In this document: one piece after another, positions 1 to 6,471 of the stretch
Numbering within the stretch: the first letter of the stretch is position 1
Layout: each line of letters begins with the position of its first letter
Position numbers and translations under genes: made by a program
From: an uncultured Clostridia bacterium
Lineage (GTDB): Bacteria; Bacillota; Clostridia; JAAYHZ01
Length of the DNA: 14,045 bases
Reading direction: 5' to 3'
NCBI GenBank assembly: GCA_937894465.1
Contig: CALCRE010000233.1
Span: 1-14,045 of the forward strand
The notes under the pieces: model-generated
The model's input: only the letters and a program-made list of their open reading frames with translations
Databases searched by the model: none
Told to the model about the DNA's origin: nothing

Positions 1-34
1 GGCACAAACCAGGAATGAAAAAGTAAAAAGGTAG

Positions 35-205
35 CCGGAAGGCTGTTTACCGTCCACCTTGTCCGAGCTTGGAATTGGTGAAGACAAATTGGAAGAGATG
101 GCTAAAAAGGCTACCGGAGCGGCATTTGGTTATGAAAGCCCCATCGGAGGCTTGAAAAAACTATACTGGCAGGATGTACTGGCAATCTACAAGCTGGTGA
201 AATAA
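35..205 (+). pseudogene. 3' remnant of an iron-containing alcohol dehydrogenase
   Basis: Reading frame 2 from position 35 gives about 56 residues ending at a TAA at 203-205. It contains LPSTLSELGIGEDKLEEMA and, near the end, PIGGLKK and QDVLAIYKLVK. This matches the C-terminus of butanol-dehydrogenase/YqhD-type Fe-alcohol dehydrogenases, which reduce aldehydes with NAD(P)H in the cytosol. As I recall it, clostridial BdhA ends similarly (REVGIGKDKLELMA, then EDVLEIFKKSY). Directly upstream all three forward frames are closed: TGA at 16-18, TAA at 28-30 and TAG at 32-34. The rest of the gene therefore does not continue in frame to the left edge. Either it is a pseudogene or frameshifts lie in the first 35 bases; a sequencing error cannot be excluded. 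The metal-binding residues would lie outside the window. A hairpin follows. Confidence 0.7.
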
Positions 206-241
206 GAAGAGTAGAAGAGAAGGTAAAATATTAGAAGATTT

Positions 242-270
242 AATGACCGGCAATTTGATGCCGGTCATTT
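242..270 (+). terminator. Hairpin terminator after the Fe-ADH remnant
   Basis: A perfect 11-bp stem pairs AATGACCGGCA (242-252) with TGCCGGTCATT (259-269) across a 6-base loop. The T-run after it is short, so termination would be moderate. It lies 37 bases after the Fe-ADH stop codon. Confidence 0.7.
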
Positions 271-427
271 GTTAAGATTCTTCATAAAACCTTTTGCGAC
301 CTGTGTTAAATGGATATCGTCTTCATAACCAAACTGTTCAGGTACTATAAATCAACTTGTTCCTTACAGGATTTTCTCGAGGAATAAAGATCATTAACAA
401 TTTGATCAGAGGTAAGGTCATCTTTCC

Positions 428-646
428 ATGGAAAACAAGGAACCTTTGCCGAAAGTAGGATGGAACGGCGCAACCCTTCAACCTGGGTTGACAGTCCACT
501 TCTTATTAGATGCAATGCAAAACATGTATTTTCTAAAAAAAGGTTCTTACGAATATTGCTATGTATTTTCTGATCCAAAATCAGAATTGCGTGTACAAAC
601 ACTTCTGAAGCTTATGGGGGTGACTGTAGAGGAATTGCTGGAATAA
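428..646 (+). CDS. Small hypothetical protein, 72 aa
   Basis: I do not recognise this protein. It starts at ATG 428 behind AGAGGTAAGG (408-417), which is 10 bases upstream, a usable but not strong ribosome binding site. The protein is soluble, with no signal peptide or membrane segment. Its second half (around residues 41-72) has a YEYCYVFSDP stretch followed by an amphipathic helix ending LLKLMGVTVEELLE. Such an end would suit a small regulatory or interaction protein, but this is only an impression. The opposite strand has an 85-codon open frame (345-602) whose tail (FPWKDDLTSDQIVNDLYSSR) also looks protein-like, so the coding strand is not certain. About 250 bases without a recognisable gene follow (647-894). 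Confidence 0.35.
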   Translation: MENKEPLPKVGWNGATLQPGLTVHFLLDAMQNMYFLKKGSYEYCYVFSDPKSELRVQTLLKLMGVTVEELLE

Positions 647-894
647 GCATGGTTGAATCTATAAATACATAATGGTTCGGAATTCCTAAGCTAATATGTT
701 ATGGCTTAATTTTACTTACCTTGGAAAAGTAAAGTGAACTCGCTCGATGCCACATTGTAGCGGAGCACTGAAGCTGTTGGGTATGAAAACCATAACTTAC
801 TATTAAGACTAGTAAAAATATTTGGCCTTGATTTAAAAAACACTTCCCATATGACCTATTAAGGGGTAAATTATTGGAGGGTGCGGAATATGGG

Positions 895-1443
895 TTATAA
901 TGTTTTTATTATGTCGTGCTTAGTTTTGATCTCTCTGTATTCATCGTTCAAGTTCTTTTTCATATTACTACCTATACGGACGTTGTATGGCATAAGCAAG
1001 CTGTCGTAAATAATCTTGTCTTCATAAGGTATCAAAACAGCATCTATAATCAATGGTAGGTGAGTAGAATGAAACATATCGCCTAAAGAATCGGTAATGC
1101 CGGTGACAGCATAAAGTAATTGAGCGTTAGGATATAGAAAAATGGAATAGTTTTTAAGATGTTTGAGCATGATGAATTGTCCTTGAATTCTGCTTCTCCA
1201 ACTTGCTATGAGATCTAGATCCTCTTGTTCAAAAGAATCCGGGTTCAGAGAAATATATTCGTTAAGGTCTTTGATATTGTCCCACATTACGTTCCTGACC
1301 GGGAGAATATCATTGACTGGAATGGATTTGGACGTTCTGATATCCGGGAGTTTTGGATCAATCTCGTGTTTACGATTTATGTATTCAAGCAATCCCTTCC
1401 ATAACTTATAATACCTCTTTGATTCAATTTCACTTAAATGCAT
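895..1443 (-). CDS. Conserved hypothetical protein, 182 aa
   Basis: The start is ATG at 1443-1441, preceded by AAAGAGG about 7 bases upstream on the minus strand. The protein is soluble and probably full length. It opens with a helical segment (YYKLWKGLLEYINRKH, residues 11-26). Then come an acidic helical middle (NEYISLNPDSFEQEDL), a WRSRIQGQFIMLKHLKNYSIFL block near residues 82-103, and a C-terminal block with LPLIIDAVLIPYEDKIIYDSLL and a SLNDEY-like LNDEYRE. I recall Firmicutes proteins with the same layout (helix, then HLKKYxIFL, then AVLLPFEGRIIYDGLL), but I know no reaction for them. It stands alone, with no convincing partner on the same strand. Confidence 0.7.
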   Translation of the reverse strand: MHLSEIESKRYYKLWKGLLEYINRKHEIDPKLPDIRTSKSIPVNDILPVRNVMWDNIKDLNEYISLNPDSFEQEDLDLIASWRSRIQGQFIMLKHLKNYSIFLYPNAQLLYAVTGITDSLGDMFHSTHLPLIIDAVLIPYEDKIIYDSLLMPYNVRIGSNMKKNLNDEYREIKTKHDIIKTL

Positions 1444-1588
1444 AGCTAGCCTCTTTTAGAATGATATTTCGCATTTTGCTCAACACGATACAATAATCAT
1501 AGCATGTTATGAAGACGATTTGTATACTCCGGACGTGCTTAATGTTTTCCATGGTATCCATCTTACGGTGCTGATTGAAAGTGTTTAC

Positions 1589-1664
1589 GTTACTTAACAG
1601 TAACCGGTAGATCCCGAACAACCTTCGGTATATGCACTTTATAAATAATGTATGGTATTTATAA
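1589..1664. promoter_or_regulatory. Two inverted repeats upstream of a damaged gene
   Basis: GTTACT-TAAC-AGTAAC (1589-1604) is a perfect 6-bp inverted repeat. TTATAAAT (1639-1646) and ATTTATAA (1657-1664) form a perfect 8-bp inverted repeat around a 10-base spacer. The second ends 6 bases before an AGGAGGG Shine-Dalgarno sequence at 1671-1677, so it could be an operator or a leader hairpin of the damaged gene at 1685. AT-rich sequence makes chance repeats likelier. I see no convincing -35/-10 pair here. Confidence 0.3.
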
Positions 1665-1684
1665 CCAAATAGGAGGGATATAAG

Positions 1685-1878
1685 ATGACCGGATCATCTG
1701 GAGAAAGTGAAAAAACGAGTACAAGACGCCAATTTGGGTTCTGTGTTTGTTCCGCTTGATTTTTTTGATATTGCTGAGCCTACAAAAATAAAATATGTGC
1801 CTTGCCCGGCTTCAAGAAATGGGGTATCCATCTTCTGTACAGCTTGCCGATAGAACAATTGTAACGTCATATTACTGA
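1685..1878 (+). pseudogene. Frameshifted remnant of a DUF6088/AbiEi-like antitoxin N-terminus
   Basis: A strong AGGAGGG (1671-1677) precedes ATG 1685. In the ATG frame only a short nonsense peptide follows. Skipping one G at about 1691 restores ATG-ACC-GAT-CAT-CTG-GAG, giving MTDHLEKVKKRVQDANLG, then SVFVPLDFFDIAEPTKI. A second one-base shift near 1800 gives KYV-LARLQEMG. The order (K-R-V/I, GSVFVxxDF, DIA, then LxRLxxxG) is what I recall of the N-terminal winged helix of DUF6088 / AbiEi-type transcriptional regulators, antitoxins of type IV abortive-infection systems. The expected continuation (a RRV-x-x-GVY strand) is absent, and the frame ends at TGA 1876-1878. No nucleotidyltransferase toxin partner follows. 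The family call is from memory; the two frameshifts are visible directly. Confidence 0.5.
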
Positions 1879-2046
1879 GATCGTGATGCGAGACATACAA
1901 GATATCATATGGGGACAGTGCACTGGAAGTTAGACTAAAGATACTACCGGGTGAATTAACCATATTTTATGGATTATTCAGCTTGCACACTTACTTATTA
2001 CATTGGCTTCATATATAATTACAGTAATAGGATGTATACCCTGAAA

Positions 2047-2083
2047 ACGATAGTTGTTATCGTAGAAAACTCGATATTATAAT
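2047..2083 (+). promoter_or_regulatory. Promoter of the hydrolase/isomerase unit with a palindrome over the -35
   Basis: TTGTTA (2054-2059), 18 bases, then TATAAT (2078-2083) is a good sigma-A-like promoter about 20 bases upstream of the GTG start at 2104. The -35 sits inside ACGATA-GTTGT-TATCGT (2047-2063), a perfect 6-bp inverted repeat. Its position suggests repressor binding blocks RNA polymerase. No candidate regulator gene is adjacent. Confidence 0.6.
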
Positions 2084-2103
2084 AATTAAAAAGAGGTGAG
2101 ATT

Positions 2104-2823
2104 GTGGATCATACATTCGAAAACTACAAAATGGAAACCTTTCTTTTTAAAGAACGTACTGCACGAGTGATTTACCCGAATTGCGAAGGAAATGGGCGAT
2201 TGATATGGAAGGCGGAATATTGGAATGCGTTTCCTGATTTTGAAATTGAAATGTTGAACCGCGGATATTTTTGGTGCAACCTCGAACATGCGACCAGATG
2301 GGCACCGGATGAAGAGACTGCCATAAGTGCTGAATTTATTAAATTTGTTGCTAATAAGCTGGAAATTGAGCCCAAATGTATTCCTGTGGGAATGAGCTGC
2401 GGCGGTTTGCAAGTACTTCGTCTTGCTGAACTATATCCCGATTTAGTAAGTGTCCTGTATCTTGATGCACCGGTGGTTAATATACTAAGCATGGTGGGGC
2501 TTGGCGAAGCGGAATTCAATCCTGATCATTGGCGTGAATTGGTTTCCACCTATGGCTTTAGCAAATCAACGGTTGTGAATTTCAGGAAGAGTCCCATTGA
2601 CGCAATGAATGTGCTGATTGAGCATGATATACCTATTATCATGCTTTATGGTAATGCAGATAACACCGTTATTTATGAAGAAAACGGAAAGGCGTTAGAG
2701 GATTATTATCTAGAACATGGCGGCACCATGAAGGTCATTTCGAGATCAATGTGTGCACATCACCCTCATGGTCTAAAAGATCCTAGGCCGATAATAAATT
2801 TTATAGAGACACATATTCGTTAA
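2104..2823 (+). CDS. Alpha/beta hydrolase, 239 aa
   Basis: This is a cytosolic alpha/beta-hydrolase-fold enzyme with no signal peptide. The start is GTG 2104 behind AGAGGTGAG (2092-2100). The nucleophile elbow is GMSCG at residues 96-100, making Ser98 the likely nucleophile. It is followed by the expected helix (LQVLRLAELYPD) and strand (VSVLYLDAP). Asp186 in LYGNAD is the likely catalytic acid, and one of the histidines in HHPHGL (219, 220 or 222) is the likely base. The N-terminal part is short, and the ring NRGYFWCNLEHATRW (residues 52-66) replaces the usual oxyanion HGG motif. Length is typical of small esterases and acetyl hydrolases. The next gene follows after 23 bases with its own strong ribosome binding site, so both form one transcript. 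The neighbour suggests a carbohydrate-linked ester, such as an acetylated sugar, as substrate; this is inference. Confidence 0.8.
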   Translation: MDHTFENYKMETFLFKERTARVIYPNCEGNGRLIWKAEYWNAFPDFEIEMLNRGYFWCNLEHATRWAPDEETAISAEFIKFVANKLEIEPKCIPVGMSCGGLQVLRLAELYPDLVSVLYLDAPVVNILSMVGLGEAEFNPDHWRELVSTYGFSKSTVVNFRKSPIDAMNVLIEHDIPIIMLYGNADNTVIYEENGKALEDYYLEHGGTMKVISRSMCAHHPHGLKDPRPIINFIETHIR

Positions 2824-2846
2824 TGTAAGAAGGAGGTCGAGCAATT

Positions 2847-3641
2847 ATGGATAGCAGTAATAGTTTATTTTCTGTTTTTACCAAACCATGGAAGACACTG
2901 TCCATTGATGAGTTGGGTAAACTGATCAGTGGTATGGGCTTTTGCGGAATTGAGTTTCCGGTGAGGGATGGGTATCAAGTTGTACCGGAAAGTGCCGAGA
3001 AAGGTCTGCCTTTGTTGGCAAAGCAACTTGGAGAGTATGGTTTAAAGATCACTAGTGTGGCAAGTAATTTAAATGAACAGGTATTTGCAGGTTGTGCAGC
3101 TGCCGGAATACCCATGATTAGAACAATGGCCACTGCCAGTTTGAAAAATGGATATTTTGCATCTATGGAGAAAAAGGAAAAAGAGATTGAGTCGATTTTA
3201 CCCCTGTGTGAAAAATATGGCGTTAAGGTAGGCATACAGCAGCACTGTGGAGCCGGTATTAATAATTCAATGGAGTTGCTAAATTTCCTTGAGAAATTTG
3301 ACCCTCAATATATTGGAGGGATATGGGATGCGGCGCACAGTGGATTGGCCGGTGAAGAGCCGGAACAGGGACTTGAAATATTATGGTCTCGTCTATTCAT
3401 GGTTAATTTAAAAAATGCATTTTATAAGCTGGTTTCCGGACCGGAAGCTGAAACTGCCCTTTGGAAGCGTTATTTCACTTTGGGAAGACGCGGGCTTTCG
3501 TCATGGGTTAGAGTCTCGGACTATTTAAAGAAAAAAGAATACAAAGGGGTTGTATGCCTTTGTGCAGAATATACCGATGAAGAACAGGTCAATAGATTGA
3601 TTACAGATGATTTTTCATATGTTAAATATCTATTTGCTTGA
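2847..3641 (+). CDS. Sugar phosphate isomerase/epimerase-like TIM-barrel protein, 264 aa
   Basis: The start ATG 2847 has AAGGAGGT (2830-2837) 9 bases upstream. The protein fits the xylose-isomerase-like / AP endonuclease 2 superfamily, whose members isomerise or epimerise ketoses, inosose or related compounds with a divalent metal. Likely metal ligands are Glu36 (GFCGIEFP), Asp161 and His164 in WDAAH, and Glu241 in CAEYTDEE. The strand VGIQQHCG (128-135) has Gln where many relatives carry the ENH glutamate. A QxH form exists in a subgroup as I recall, so this may mark substrate class, not inactivity. Lys189 follows in VNLKNA. Length is usual. With the hydrolase upstream it forms a two-gene unit ending at a hairpin at 3784. 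No sugar transporter or kinase is nearby. Confidence 0.8.
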   Translation: MDSSNSLFSVFTKPWKTLSIDELGKLISGMGFCGIEFPVRDGYQVVPESAEKGLPLLAKQLGEYGLKITSVASNLNEQVFAGCAAAGIPMIRTMATASLKNGYFASMEKKEKEIESILPLCEKYGVKVGIQQHCGAGINNSMELLNFLEKFDPQYIGGIWDAAHSGLAGEEPEQGLEILWSRLFMVNLKNAFYKLVSGPEAETALWKRYFTLGRRGLSSWVRVSDYLKKKEYKGVVCLCAEYTDEEQVNRLITDDFSYVKYLFA

Positions 3642-3783
3642 AATGTTTTTTATGAATCAAAAGTTATATTGGCTTCCTCTATGTAGCTCCTCCGGTATGG
3701 CTAAAACAATCTACCGGAAGTAACGAAAGATATTTTAGAAAAGTCACACTCTTAGTAGTAATATAAAACATGCCGGGGTTATG

Positions 3784-3813
3784 AAAGTTGCTTGAGTAGT
3801 GGGCAACTTTTTA
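3784..3813 (+). terminator. Hairpin between convergent genes
   Basis: AAAGTTGC (3784-3791) pairs perfectly with GCAACTTT (3803-3810) across an 11-base loop, followed by TTTTA. It ends the hydrolase/isomerase transcript and touches the stop codon of yoeB, which converges from the other strand. A weaker inverted repeat, TCCGGTA/TACCGGA (3691-3697 and 3712-3718), lies in the same spacer. Confidence 0.65.
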
Positions 3814-4074
3814 ATCTTCGTAATGCCCCCTACATGATAGTACTTCAATGTCTTTATTAGAGTTAATGGAGTAAACGAGTCGGTTTTGATTATCAATCCG
3901 TCTACTCCATTGTCCGTTTCGGTGCTTAAGCGGCTCTACCGTTGCAATTCCTGTGAATGGAGTGCGTTGAATGTCCTTAAGCAATTCGTTGATGCGTTTT
4001 AATGTTTTTTTGTCCTGCATTTGCCAGTAAAGATAGTCATCCCAACCACCGGTCGAAAAAATAATTTTATTCAT
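3811..4074 (-). CDS. yoeB: YoeB-family toxin (ribosome-dependent mRNA endonuclease), 87 aa
   Basis: This is the toxin of a type II pair. YoeB/Txe proteins bind the ribosomal A site and cleave mRNA near start codons unless held by YefM. The sequence follows E. coli YoeB closely: WDDYLYWQxxDKKTxKRINELxKDIxRTPFxG, then EPLKH, WSRRI, NRLVY and CRGHY. The residues matching the E. coli catalytic set are Glu47, Arg65, His84 and Tyr85, all present, so the toxin should be active. Length matches the family (84-90 aa). Its start overlaps the end of yefM by 8 bases, so the toxin is probably translated by coupling from the antitoxin. Confidence 0.93.
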   Translation of the reverse strand: MNKIIFSTGGWDDYLYWQMQDKKTLKRINELLKDIQRTPFTGIATVEPLKHRNGQWSRRIDNQNRLVYSINSNKDIEVLSCRGHYED

Positions 4075-4330
4075 CAGCCATAGCCTCTAGTTCTTCCATC
4101 GTTTTTGTTACAATACGTCCTTCCTTAATCGCTGTGGCAGAGCGATCAATCTTTGCAAGATAATCAGCATTGCGAACCGCACGTTGAAGATCATTCCATT
4201 CGTCAAGGCTAATGAGAACAACGTTCTTTTCGTCTTTGCGTGTAACTATGACGGTTTCACCGTTGTCACTCACCTTGTCGCAGTATGATTTTAAATTTTC
4301 GCGTAGTGTCGTGTAATTAACAGCTAACAT
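4067..4330 (-). CDS. yefM: YefM-family antitoxin, 87 aa
   Basis: This antitoxin neutralises YoeB and represses its own operon. The N-terminal Phd/YefM DNA-binding fold is clear: VNYTTLRENLKSYCDKV (residues 4-20), then VIVTRKDEKNVVLISLDEWNDL with the family RxxxxxVVLxSLxEW pattern. The acidic C-terminal segment (EGRIVTKTMEELEAMADE) is the flexible part that wraps the toxin. The start ATG at 4330-4328 has AAAGAGGAGGT about 8 bases upstream on the minus strand, stronger than anything before yoeB, as expected for excess antitoxin. Its operator and promoter lie at 4351-4401. Confidence 0.93.
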   Translation of the reverse strand: MLAVNYTTLRENLKSYCDKVSDNGETVIVTRKDEKNVVLISLDEWNDLQRAVRNADYLAKIDRSATAIKEGRIVTKTMEELEAMADE

Positions 4331-4350
4331 AGCTTATACCTCCTCTTTAA

Positions 4351-4401
4351 CGTACAACAATATGTACAATTAATCGTACAACATGTTTGCGGATTTGTCA
4401 A
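4351..4401 (-). promoter_or_regulatory. yefM-yoeB promoter with three phased operator repeats
   Basis: On the minus strand TTGACA (4401-4396), exactly 17 bases, then TACGAT (4378-4373) forms a near-ideal promoter. Three TTGTAC-core repeats start at plus-strand positions 4351, 4363 and 4375 (YGTACAA), spaced exactly 12 bp. The first overlaps the -10 and the others run past the expected transcription start toward the ribosome binding site. E. coli YefM is known to bind TGTACA-cored palindromes at its own promoter, so these are very likely the YefM/YefM-YoeB operators. Confidence 0.8.
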
Positions 4402-4601
4402 GAAATAAAAATTAAAAACTATATGCATAAAAATATAAATTATTTTTTGCTCATGAGTTCGATGCGGAATCAAACTATCAAACGTGTTTTTATTAGCAGC
4501 CATCCAAAGCAATCCTAATACATAAGACAACAGGTTTATACTAATAGTTGGGACTTGATGGTACTCCGGATGCCTATATTATTAATTAGGTTATGTATGA
4601 G

Positions 4602-4630
4602 TTGCATAGGTGTGATAAAATCTATATACA
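4602..4630 (+). promoter_or_regulatory. Candidate promoter for bceRS
   Basis: TTGCAT (4602-4607), 17 bases, then TATACA (4625-4630) lies about 50 bases upstream of the bceR start. The spacer 4402-4601 between the two divergent promoters shows no gene I can support. A TTGACG at about 4650 is another possible -35 but would leave almost no leader. Confidence 0.45.
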
Positions 4631-4682
4631 CCATTGAATTTTTTATTCATTGACGAAAATTGTGTGTAGCAGGTAAATTTTT

Positions 4683-5354
4683 ATGTACAGGATTTTGATT
4701 GTAGAAGATGACATGACAATAGCAAAAACCATCAAGGAAGCTCTTGGCAAATGGGACTATGAGGTTATGTATGTCACTGATTTTAGAAATATCACAGAGC
4801 AGGTGATCAAGTTTGACCCTCATCTGATCTTATTAGATGTTATGCTCCCGTTCTATAACGGTTATCATTGGTGCAACGAAATTCGAAAGTTCACAAAGGT
4901 TCCCATCCTGTTCATTTCTTCTGCAGGGGATAATATGAATATTGTGATGGCGATTAATATGGGAGGGGATGATTTTTTAGTCAAACCCTTTGACCTTAAT
5001 GTGCTTACGGCAAAAATTGGAGCGCTCATTAGAAGAACCTATTCTTTTCAAGGGAAATTGAATGTGATTGAACTAAATGGTGTGGTGCTGAACTTAAATG
5101 ACTCGACTCTCATGCATGACAACAAAAAGATCGAACTGACTAAAAATGAATTTAAGATCATGCAATTGCTGATGGAAAGCGCCGGCAAAGTGGTTTCAAG
5201 GGAAGATATTATGCAAAGGTTGTGGGAAAGCGATGAGTTTATCGATGACAATACCTTGACGGTGAATGTCACTCGCTTAAGAAAGAAACTTTCCGAATCC
5301 GGCTTGGAACAATATATCATTACCAAAAAGGGTATGGGGTATATGGTGGAATAG
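4683..5354 (+). CDS. bceR: BceR-type OmpR-family response regulator, 223 aa
   Basis: This is the DNA-binding half of a two-component system that switches on the adjacent peptide-antibiotic transporter. The receiver domain spans about residues 1-118: acidic pocket Glu8/Asp9/Asp10, phospho-acceptor Asp52 in LILLDVMLP, Ser80 and Lys101 in LVKPF. The OmpR winged helix spans about 127-223, with LTKNEFKIMQLL, the recognition region DDNTLTVNVTRLRKKL, and a GMGYMV wing. YNGYHWC after the Asp is the form common in Bce-type regulators. Length is standard. The start is ATG 4683; the upstream Shine-Dalgarno (GCAGGT) is weak. The kinase starts 3 bases after the stop. A likely target box precedes bceA at 6369. 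Confidence 0.92.
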   Translation: MYRILIVEDDMTIAKTIKEALGKWDYEVMYVTDFRNITEQVIKFDPHLILLDVMLPFYNGYHWCNEIRKFTKVPILFISSAGDNMNIVMAINMGGDDFLVKPFDLNVLTAKIGALIRRTYSFQGKLNVIELNGVVLNLNDSTLMHDNKKIELTKNEFKIMQLLMESAGKVVSREDIMQRLWESDEFIDDNTLTVNVTRLRKKLSESGLEQYIITKKGMGYMVE

Positions 5355-5357
5355 CAG

Positions 5358-6368
5358 ATGAAAAGATTTTTAAGTGCCCTTGGTTTGTTCATAAAGTACT
5401 ACAAGAAGCCCATATGGATCATTCTTTTGTGTCATTTCATTTTATTGACTGTTTTCTTCTTGTATTCGTTACCACTTGAGCCTCTTATCTATAGCTGCGT
5501 ATTAATCGATGTAGCTTTACTAGTTATAGGTGTTCTAAATTTTTCTTTCATTTATAAAAAGCATAAGGAGCTTGAACACTTAAAAGAAAGCATCTTGTTA
5601 AACGATATCACATTCTCTGAATCAAAAAACATCATTGAGCAAGACTATCGTGTTCTGCTTCGGGTGATCCATGAGGACAGAATCAACTTGATCAATGAAA
5701 AAGATGCAACATATACCGATATGAAAGACTATTATACTTTATGGGCTCATCAAATCAAGACTCCCATTGCTGCTATGCGTTTGGTTTTGCAATCAGAGAA
5801 AAACGAGACTAATTCCGAATTGTTGGAGCAGCTGTTCCGCATTGAGCAATATGTTGAATTGGTGTTGCAGTATCTTCGTATGGAATCTATGAGTTCGGAT
5901 CTATTGTTTCAACGTTATTCTTTGGACGGTTGCATAAAGCAAGCAATAAGAAAATACTCCAAATCCTTCATACTAAAAAAAATCAAATTAAATTATGAGT
6001 CCCTTGACAAGGATGTTTTAACTGATGAAAAATGGCTGGTGTTTGTTTTGGAACAACTTTTGTCTAATGCCCTTAAATACACCCAAGAAGGAGAAATATC
6101 CATTTATATGGACAAGGATTCATCGGATACCTTGGTCATTGAGGACACCGGGATCGGCATAGCACCGGAGGACTTGCCCCGTGTATTTGAGAAAGGTTAT
6201 ACCGGTTATGCCGGAAGAGCGGATAAAAAATCCACCGGTATTGGTTTATATCTATGTAACACCATACTGAAGAAGTTGTCACATACTTTAAAAATAGAAT
6301 CCGAACCGGGAGAAGGCACCAAGGTAAAAATTGGATTTGACACATATGACTTAAAAGCAGATGATTAA
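5358..6368 (+). CDS. bceS: BceS-type intramembrane-sensing histidine kinase, 336 aa
   Basis: The kinase has two membrane segments near the N-terminus (about residues 19-37 and 43-66) with only a few residues outside. This is the mark of kinases that do not sense the drug themselves but read it through the BceAB transporter. After a short linker comes the dimerisation helix with TLWAHQIKTPIAAMRL, phospho-acceptor His131. The ATPase domain shows Asn237 in LLSNALKYT (N box), DTGIGI at 263-268 (G1), VFEKGYTG (F box) and STGIGLYL at 292-299 (G2). All catalytic motifs are intact and the length is typical. It is co-transcribed with bceR. A closely related but broken copy lies at 10405-10958. Confidence 0.93.
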   Translation: MKRFLSALGLFIKYYKKPIWIILLCHFILLTVFFLYSLPLEPLIYSCVLIDVALLVIGVLNFSFIYKKHKELEHLKESILLNDITFSESKNIIEQDYRVLLRVIHEDRINLINEKDATYTDMKDYYTLWAHQIKTPIAAMRLVLQSEKNETNSELLEQLFRIEQYVELVLQYLRMESMSSDLLFQRYSLDGCIKQAIRKYSKSFILKKIKLNYESLDKDVLTDEKWLVFVLEQLLSNALKYTQEGEISIYMDKDSSDTLVIEDTGIGIAPEDLPRVFEKGYTGYAGRADKKSTGIGLYLCNTILKKLSHTLKIESEPGEGTKVKIGFDTYDLKADD

Positions 6369-6445
6369 CCTTACCAAAATGTAAGGTACAGCTAAGTAAC
6401 TGTAAGCCTTTGTTAAGGTAGGTTCATTACATATCTTGATATAAT
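6369..6445 (+). promoter_or_regulatory. bceAB promoter with a BceR-type inverted repeat
   Basis: CCTTACC-AAAA-TGTAAGG (6369-6386) starts right after the bceS stop. It fits the BceR box I know from B. subtilis (TNACA-N4-TGTAA) except for one base. A second TGTAAG starts at 6401, 21 bp after the first at 6380, so it lies on the same helix face. A TATAAT -10 is at 6440-6445, but the -35 position (GGTAGG) is poor, as expected for an activator-dependent promoter. Expression of bceAB should rise when BceR is phosphorylated. Confidence 0.65.
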
Positions 6446-6471
6446 GATCCCATGGATCGGAGGGATTATCA

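Noticed and set aside
345..602. Minus-strand 85-codon frame opposite the small ORF at 428
   Set aside because: Its tail looks protein-like, but it has no clear ribosome binding site and no family I recognise. I kept the forward ORF, with low confidence, and note the doubt there.
890..1009. A 39-codon hydrophobic ORF on the plus strand with GGAGGG upstream (876-881)
   Set aside because: It lies antisense over the tail of the 182-aa gene, where reversed codons can give hydrophobic runs. No second line of evidence supports it.
1430..1621. Minus-strand 63-codon frame overlapping the start of the 182-aa gene
   Set aside because: It has no ribosome binding site, an odd composition and no recognisable motif; its end overlaps a well-supported start.
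1694..1963. Minus-strand 89-codon frame across the DUF6088-like remnant
   Set aside because: It is the reverse of a region whose forward frames show family-like motifs and a strong ribosome binding site.
4324..4530. Minus-strand 68-codon frame upstream of yefM
   Set aside because: It runs through the yefM promoter and operators and has no motif; spurious.
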